From Thermoleophilia bacterium UBA2241 (lineage in GTDB: Bacteria > Actinomycetota > Thermoleophilia > UBA2241), in assembly GCA_002347645.1 (NCBI GenBank), contig DDYF01000013.1, positions 1-64,000 of the forward strand: 64,000 bases of DNA, given 5' to 3'. The notes beneath the pieces were generated by a model, which had not been told where the DNA came from, did not search any database, and was given only the letters and a program-made list of their open reading frames with translations. Numbering within the stretch: position 1 is the stretch's first letter; every line of letters starts with the position of its first letter. Below, in pieces: positions 58,932 to 64,000 of this stretch. The translations under genes were made by a program, and so were the position numbers.

Positions 58932-60140
58932 TCAGTCCCAGTCGAAGTCGCGCGCCTGAGTCCGCTCCCAACTGGTGGGCTTGTCGTCGGTGCGCTGCCC
59001 GAGCAGCGACCCGGAGAGGATGTCGGGGTCGCCGGTGGCGGGCGGCGGCGCCTCCGCAGGTCCCGCCCGGGGGGCGGGCGCCTCGGCGGCGGGCGCCTCG
59101 TCGTGCTGTCGCTGCGCCGCGGCGCGACTGATCCTCGCGGCAGCGAGGTGCACGGTCCCGTCGGCTCGCACGGTCGCGTTGGGCTGCAGGTCGGCGCGGT
59201 CGTCGTAACCCCGGTCGGCGAAGCGTACGCCGCCCGTCTCGATGTCGACCGCGAAGCGGTACCAGCCCATCGACCATATGAACGTCGCCGTGGGCGTCTC
59301 GCCGTCGAACCCCACGTGGACCGTCGGGATGCCGAGGTCGGTGTTCGTCTCGGCGATCTTGCGTGGCACGGGGCTCACGTTGAGGAGGTCGACGCCGCGC
59401 TGCAGCAGCGTCATGGACGTGCCCTGCGTCTCGAGGCCGTCAACGCCGGCCGCCCCCTCGGCTTCGGCAGTCTCCACCGACGGGGCCTCCGTCTCGGCGC
59501 GCGCCGCCTCTTCGTGCCCCGGCTCGACGGCGCCCCCTGCGGCGGTGTCCTCCTCCACGGCGGCCGACTCGTCGGGCAGTGCGTCGAGGGATTCCGGCTC
59601 GCCGGGCTGCGCCGCTTCGTCGAGCTTGGCCCGCCCTGCGTCGGGGAGGCCCGCAGCTGGGATGGCGGCGGTGTCTTCGAGAGCGAGCCGGTGGGCCTCC
59701 TCGTCGACGGGCCGCTCGGCGGGCTGCGACCCGGCCGGTGCCTGCGATCCGGCCTCGAGGCGGCCAAGGCGACCCATGAGTTCCTCGCGCGCGGCCTCGC
59801 TACGCGCGAGTTCTTCCTCGAGGCGCTCGATCTGCGCGTCGCGGTCTTTGATCGCCTTCCAGAGCGCTTCGTTCTCGCCGCGTCCGGAGGCGCTGCCGCC
59901 GACGCCCTGCGCGTCGTCGTCGGCGTCGGCGGCAGCGCCTGCACCATTCCCCGCCTTAGGCCGGCCGCCACCGGTCGTCGCCAGGCGGGCGGTCCCGCAG
60001 AGCGAGCACAGCAGCCTCTCCTCGCCGTCCTCGCCCTCGACCTTCTGCGTCCACTCTCCCGCGAGCAGGGTGCGGCCACACTGGTAGCAGACCGGCTCGT
60101 CGCTCGCGTCCTTGTTCTTGCCGAACAGACGTCCCAGCAT
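58932..60140 (-). CDS. Zinc-ribbon, coiled-coil protein of unknown function
   Basis: 402 residues from ATG 60140 (GAGGGAG upstream). An N-terminal zinc ribbon with CYQC and CSLC (about 18-46), a charged helix (about 85-130: KDRDAQIERLEEELARSEAA), a long acidic/Ala low-complexity part (about 135-250), and a C-terminal globular domain (about 270-360; TPTATFIWSMGWYRFAVDIE). Not recognised. No membrane segment. It might be a scaffold or transcription-linked protein. Confidence 0.5.
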   Translation of the reverse strand: MLGRLFGKNKDASDEPVCYQCGRTLLAGEWTQKVEGEDGEERLLCSLCGTARLATTGGGRPKAGNGAGAAADADDDAQGVGGSASGRGENEALWKAIKDRDAQIERLEEELARSEAAREELMGRLGRLEAGSQAPAGSQPAERPVDEEAHRLALEDTAAIPAAGLPDAGRAKLDEAAQPGEPESLDALPDESAAVEEDTAAGGAVEPGHEEAARAETEAPSVETAEAEGAAGVDGLETQGTSMTLLQRGVDLLNVSPVPRKIAETNTDLGIPTVHVGFDGETPTATFIWSMGWYRFAVDIETGGVRFADRGYDDRADLQPNATVRADGTVHLAAARISRAAAQRQHDEAPAAEAPAPRAGPAEAPPPATGDPDILSGSLLGQRTDDKPTSWERTQARDFDWD

Positions 60141-60237
60141 CGTCGCTCCCTCGTTAGAGAAGCCCTCACGGGCGAAGAAATCGCTGCAAGCGGCCAAGAG
60201 CATAGCAGAGGCCGCAGGCGCCACGGAAGCGCACCGT

Positions 60238-60639
60238 TCAGCGCCCTTCGAGGTCGCTCCGCCGAACCACCAGGGTGTCCGTGATCATGTCGCCGAAGCG
60301 CTGCCGGCGCTGTGAGAACGGCACGATCAGCAGGTAGGGGATCATGGCCATCAGCGCCTCGGGCAGCCTTGTCAACGCGCGGACCACGTGAGCGAGGGCC
60401 TCCGGCTTCTCGCCGTTGACGGTGACGACCTTGAGGCCGAACAGCCGCTTGCCCAGCGTCGCCTGGTAGTAGACCTCGCAGACGATGAAGTAGAGGAGTG
60501 GAGGGACGGTCACGGCGAGCAGCCTGAAGGCGACTGCCAGCGCGGGGACGGCCGCGCCGGCGGCGACGAGCCCCGCGAAGAGGGCCGCCATCAACGCCGT
60601 GTCGAGCGCTCCGGCCGCCAGTCGTCTCGGGAGGCGCAC
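60238..60639 (-). CDS. RDD family membrane protein
   Basis: 133 residues from GTG 60639. The RDD pattern is present: Arg/Asp in RRLAAGALDTALMAAL, TLGKRLFGLKVV in the middle and FGDMITDTLVV at the end, with three membrane segments (about 10-28, 38-55 and 92-108). Proposed roles include ion antiport or lipid-linked processes; none is proven here. Confidence 0.8.
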   Translation of the reverse strand: MRLPRRLAAGALDTALMAALFAGLVAAGAAVPALAVAFRLLAVTVPPLLYFIVCEVYYQATLGKRLFGLKVVTVNGEKPEALAHVVRALTRLPEALMAMIPYLLIVPFSQRRQRFGDMITDTLVVRRSDLEGR

Positions 60640-60667
60640 GCCCGTCAGCGGGGGCGGTGCGGACAGC

Positions 60668-60898
60668 TCACTCCTCCTCGTCCTCTTCGGGTTCGTTCTC
60701 GTAGCTCGCGAGGACGTCGCGCGCGCGCGCCAGGTCGCCCTCCCGCACGAGGATCTGGATCGGGATCACCTCGTCCACGGGGAAGACGTCGTCGACAGTG
60801 CCGGTCGTGGTCGATTCGATGCCGGCCTGATCGAGGACTCCGCGGACGATGCTCGCAAGGCCGACGTCGTGGACGGTGGTCAGCGTCACAAGATCCAT
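60668..60898 (-). CDS. DUF2007-like small protein
   Basis: 76 residues with an acidic tail (ENEPEEDEEE). Pattern VTLTTVHDVGLASIVRGVLD and IQILVREGDLARARDVLASY resembles DUF2007, a predicted signal-transduction or regulatory domain. A perfect -10 (TATAAT, 60969-60964 reverse) sits 65 nt upstream. Confidence 0.7.
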   Translation of the reverse strand: MDLVTLTTVHDVGLASIVRGVLDQAGIESTTTGTVDDVFPVDEVIPIQILVREGDLARARDVLASYENEPEEDEEE

Positions 60899-60963
60899 GG
60901 CCTCACCTCGTGGTCCGAGGGACGGTGCGGCGCCCGCGGCCGCAGGCGGTCGGGCGCGATCCG

Positions 60964-60969
60964 ATTATA
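60964..60969 (-). promoter_or_regulatory. Consensus -10 of the DUF2007 gene
   Basis: TATAAT on the reverse strand, 65 nt before the ATG. No good -35 found at the expected distance. Confidence 0.45.
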
Positions 60970-61069
60970 CCCGCGTGCCGCGGGCCCACCCGGCCGGATG
61001 CCGGGCCGGCGCAGGAGTCGAGCGCACTCGCCCGGCCCGCAGGGGTGACTGCGTCACCACCGCGGGGGG

Positions 61070-61924
61070 TCACGTCGCTCCCGCGCGCAAGGCGAGCAGC
61101 CTCTCGACGTTGGAGCGGTCGGGTCCGTCGCCGGCGTCGCCGGGCACCTCGAGGATGCCGGGCAGGCCGGCGAACGCGGGGTGGTTGACGATCTGGGCGA
61201 AGGCCCGCAGGCCGAGGTCGCCGTCGCCGATGTTCTCGTGCCGGTCGCGGTTCGACCCGAGCGCCGTCTTGGAGTCGTTCAGATGCAGGCACACGAGGCG
61301 GTCGAGGCCGCAGGTCGCGTCGAGGCCGGCGATCGCCGCCTCGAGGCCTTCGGGCGTGCGGAGCTCGACACCCGACTCGAAGAGGTGGGCGGTGTCGAGG
61401 CACAACCCGACGCGCGGATCGCCGTCGACCGCGTCGATCATCGCCGCCAGTTCGGCGAAGTCGACGCCCATCGTGCCGCCGGCGCCGGCCGTGTTCTCGA
61501 GCAGGACACGCACCGGCGAGTCGCCTGCCTCGTCGAGGGCGCGGCCCAGCGCGGTCTGGACGCGCCGCAGGCCGGGCTCGAAACCCGCGCCCTGGTGCGA
61601 GCCGATGTGGGTGACGATGGCGTCGGCGCCGAGTTGCTCGGCAGCGACCACCGCACCGACGAGCGCCGTCACCGACTTCTCGTAGAAGTCCTCGTTCGTG
61701 CTCGCGAGGTTGATGAGGTAGATGGTGTGGATGAGGACGAAGCGGATGGGGGACGCGGCGCGCGCTTCGCGAAAGCGCGCCGCGTCCTTCTCGCTGTACA
61801 GCTGCGGTTTCCAGGTGCGCGGACTGCCGGCGAAGAACTGGATCGCCTCGCACCCGAGCTCGACCCCGTTGTCGATCGCCTTCCAGACGCCGCCCGAGGC
61901 GCGAACGTGAGCGCCGATGTACAT
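61070..61924 (-). CDS. nfo: Endonuclease IV (AP endonuclease)
   Basis: 284 residues, the usual size. The trinuclear zinc site is complete: IHTIYL, THIGSHQGAG, LLENTAG, CLDTAHLF, LHLNDSK, and DRHENIGDGD near the C-terminus. It cuts DNA at abasic sites in base-excision repair. A GAAGGAGGGAG ribosome site precedes the ATG. Divergent from asnB. Confidence 0.95.
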   Translation of the reverse strand: MYIGAHVRASGGVWKAIDNGVELGCEAIQFFAGSPRTWKPQLYSEKDAARFREARAASPIRFVLIHTIYLINLASTNEDFYEKSVTALVGAVVAAEQLGADAIVTHIGSHQGAGFEPGLRRVQTALGRALDEAGDSPVRVLLENTAGAGGTMGVDFAELAAMIDAVDGDPRVGLCLDTAHLFESGVELRTPEGLEAAIAGLDATCGLDRLVCLHLNDSKTALGSNRDRHENIGDGDLGLRAFAQIVNHPAFAGLPGILEVPGDAGDGPDRSNVERLLALRAGAT

Positions 61925-62058
61925 GGCTCCCTCCTTCTCTCGGGCCTGAGTCTATCTCGCGGCGTGATAGGGTTTCCGTTCGGGCGACGCGCGCTGCTTC
62001 GTGCAGCCGGCGCGCCACCCCGTCCGCGAGAACCTATCCTACGGAGCGACGTCCTCTC

Positions 62059-64000
62059 ATGTGCGGCATCTTCGGCTTTTCCGGGGCGCGGGACCACGAG
62101 CTGCTCGGCCGTATGGCCGCCGTCCTCGTGCACCGCGGTCCCGACGACGCGGGCAGCCTGGAGCGTGACGACGTCAGCCTCGGGCACCGGCGCCTGTCGA
62201 TCATCGACCGCGCGGGCGGCCATCAGCCGATCGCGAACGAGGACGAGACCGTCTGGCTCGTCTACAACGGCGAGGTCTATAACTACCGCGAGTTGCGCCT
62301 TGAACTCGAGCGGGCGGGGCACGCCTTCCGCACGCAGAGCGACAGCGAGGTCATCGTCCACGCGTACGAGGAGTGGGGGCCCGCGTGCGCGGCGCGCTTC
62401 AACGGCATGTGGGCCTTCGCCGTCGCCGACCTGCGCTCCGGCAAGCTCGTCCTGTGTCGCGACCACTTCGGCATCAAGCCGCTGTACTACACGCGCTCGC
62501 CAAGGACCGGGAAGCTGCTGTTCGCCTCCGAGATCAAGGCGCTCCTTCAGGACCCGGACGTCGCCGCGCGGCCCGACGACCAGGTCGTCTTCGAGTACCT
62601 CCTGCACGGGATGCACGAGCATCGTCCCGAGACGTTCTTCGCGGGGATCTTCCACGTGCCCCCGGCGACGTGGGTCGAGGTCCCGCTCGGTGCGACCGCG
62701 ACCGAGGCGCCGGGCGCCGCTGGCGCCGCGGCTCCCCAGGCCTCGCCGCCCGCCGCCCTCACGGCGACCGCCTTCTGGGAGCCGAGGTTGCGGGGCGACG
62801 GCAGCGCCGACCCGGCGGAGTTCCGGCGCCTCTTCCGCACGGCCGTCGAACGGCGCCTCGTGTCGGAGGTGCCGGTCGGCTCGTGCCTCTCCGGCGGTCT
62901 CGATTCCACGACGATCGTCAGCTTCATGAGCGAGCTGCTCAAGGAAGAGGCCCCCGACGCCGCGTCGCTTCAGGGGCAGCTCAAGACGTTCTCGGCCGTG
63001 TTCGACGGCGACCCGATCGACGAGCGCGCCTACATCGAGGTCGCGGTGGGATCGACGGGTGCCGACACCACGTACACCAACCCGACGTCACCGCAGTTCG
63101 TCGACGAGTTGCGCGACTTCATGTGGCATCAGGAAGAGCCCATGGTCAGCACCGGCCCGTACGCGCAGTGGTGTGTCATGCGCCTCGCCCGCGAGCAGGT
63201 CACGGTCCTGCTCGACGGCCAGGGCGGCGACGAGCTGCTCGCGGGGTACGTCCCGTACCAGCTCGTGTACCTGCGCGAGCTGTGGAAGACAGGGAAGCGC
63301 GAGGAGCTGCGCCACGAAGCGCTCGCCGCGCGCGACGTGCTGGCGCCGCTCGTCAAGCGGCGCCTCGCGCAGCGCCGCAAGCGCTTCGGAGTCAAGGGCG
63401 CGCTCGCCCCGCGCTTTCTCGCGCGCGCGCGCGACCCGGGCTACGGCCGCTCGCAGGACGACCTCAAGCTTCGGCTCCTGCAGGACCTCCTCACGTACAG
63501 CCTGCCGTGCCTGCTCCGGTACGAGGACAGGAACTCGATGGCCTTCTCGGTCGAGAGCCGTGTCCCGTATCTCGACCAGGAGCTCGTGGAGCACATCCTC
63601 AGCCTTCCGTCGAATGTCATCGTGCGCGACGGCTGGAGTCGCTGGATCCTCCGCGAGGCGCTCAAGGGCACCCTGCCCGAGAAGATCCGCCGCCGGCGCT
63701 GGAAGGTCGGCTTCACGACGCCCGAGATGCGCTGGATCAAGGCGCGCCGCGCGGCGTTCACGAGTCTCTACCAGTCACCCGCCTTCCAGTCGCGCCCGTT
63801 CTGGCGCGGGGAACAGGTGCTCGACGCCTTCCGTCGCTGCTGCAAGGGCGAGGTCGAGGACTCGTGGTTCTTCTGGCGGGCGATCAACGTCGAGCTGTGG
63901 CTGCGTGAGTTCTGCGACCGCCCGGTCGTCGTCGAAGGCGCCGACCTCGCGGCGGCGCTGACCGCGCCGGTCGAGGTCGGCCCCAGGCGCCGCGGTTCGG
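62059..64000 (+). CDS. asnB: Glutamine-hydrolysing asparagine synthase, 3' end beyond window
   Basis: At least 647 residues from ATG 62059; the frame is open at the window end. Cys2 of MCGIFGFSG is the amidotransferase nucleophile, followed by VHRGPDDAG and the glutamine-binding region NGEVYNYRELR. The synthetase domain has the ATP motif SCLSGGLDSTTIVS (about residues 274-287) and LLDGQGGDELLAGY. Similar enzymes amidate sugars or peptides in envelope or secondary pathways, so a role other than asparagine synthesis is possible. An Ala/Pro-rich insert at about 220-230 is unusual. Confidence 0.9.
   Translation, partial: MCGIFGFSGARDHELLGRMAAVLVHRGPDDAGSLERDDVSLGHRRLSIIDRAGGHQPIANEDETVWLVYNGEVYNYRELRLELERAGHAFRTQSDSEVIVHAYEEWGPACAARFNGMWAFAVADLRSGKLVLCRDHFGIKPLYYTRSPRTGKLLFASEIKALLQDPDVAARPDDQVVFEYLLHGMHEHRPETFFAGIFHVPPATWVEVPLGATATEAPGAAGAAAPQASPPAALTATAFWEPRLRGDGSADPAEFRRLFRTAVERRLVSEVPVGSCLSGGLDSTTIVSFMSELLKEEAPDAASLQGQLKTFSAVFDGDPIDERAYIEVAVGSTGADTTYTNPTSPQFVDELRDFMWHQEEPMVSTGPYAQWCVMRLAREQVTVLLDGQGGDELLAGYVPYQLVYLRELWKTGKREELRHEALAARDVLAPLVKRRLAQRRKRFGVKGALAPRFLARARDPGYGRSQDDLKLRLLQDLLTYSLPCLLRYEDRNSMAFSVESRVPYLDQELVEHILSLPSNVIVRDGWSRWILREALKGTLPEKIRRRRWKVGFTTPEMRWIKARRAAFTSLYQSPAFQSRPFWRGEQVLDAFRRCCKGEVEDSWFFWRAINVELWLREFCDRPVVVEGADLAAALTAPVEVGPRRRGS

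Overview
This 64 kb window is GC-rich DNA (GTG and TTG starts are common, third codon positions are almost always G or C) from an actinobacterial chromosome. The combination of a selenocysteine system, two-subunit GcvP-like proteins, a DUF4388 protein, the ACT/UPF0210 pair, many GAF-domain signalling proteins and no mycolate or sporulation genes suggests a deep-branching class such as Thermoleophilia or Coriobacteriia. That placement is inference; the sequence holds no rRNA to confirm it.

Layout. 1-2.6 kb: OsmC-like protein and a membrane-anchored beta-propeller protein. 2.6-8.4 kb: a compact defence-type island with a single-chain type IIG restriction-modification enzyme, a PD-(D/E)XK/DUF5655 nuclease-like protein, an XRE-ImmA regulator/protease and a PIN-like partner. 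8.6-13.8 kb: selenocysteine operon selD-(membrane protein)-selA-selB; selD itself uses an in-frame UGA. 13.8-19.3 kb: a 1,823-residue sensor with a MerR-type HTH, seven GAF domains, HD-GYP and a shortened GGDEF. 19.4-27.3 kb: a metabolic cluster of two short-chain dehydrogenases, a 40-residue microprotein, strongly diverged GcvPA/GcvPB homologues, two small membrane proteins and a saccharopine-dehydrogenase-like enzyme. 27.4-29.8 kb: a GAF-GGDEF diguanylate cyclase. 30.1 kb: tRNA-Sec (UCA), completing the selenocysteine system, followed by an AAA-type ATPase.

31.6-43.6 kb: a two-domain acetyltransferase, an SGNH/DltD-like membrane protein coupled to an SxxK serine hydrolase, a GreA-like factor, dodecin, ferritin, a three-gene ABC exporter/acetyltransferase operon, a PEP-utilising enzyme, a flavin-oxidase-fold protein and an aminotransferase. 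43.8-46.4 kb: two tandem polyamine-type solute-binding lipoproteins without permeases. 46.5-54.8 kb: ychF, an M28 peptidase, a PAP2 phosphatase, the ACT/UPF0210 pair, rlmN, a galT-like gene and a DUF4388 protein. 54.9-57.7 kb: rpmH-rnpA-yidD-yidC-khpB, the classical origin-proximal block, but without dnaA, rsmG or par genes beside it. 57.8-64 kb: a lipoprotein, a zinc-ribbon coiled-coil protein, RDD and DUF2007 proteins, endonuclease IV and a glutamine-dependent asparagine synthase open at the window end.

Most gene ends are marked by very long, nearly perfect GC hairpins without a T-tract; only one classical hairpin-plus-T terminator was seen. Several genes, including selD and selA, have a TANNNT -10 box ending only 6-9 nt before the start codon, suggesting leaderless transcription. 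The most promising material for new biology is the diverged GcvP-like cluster at 19.4-27.3 kb and the giant c-di-GMP sensor beside the selenocysteine operon.
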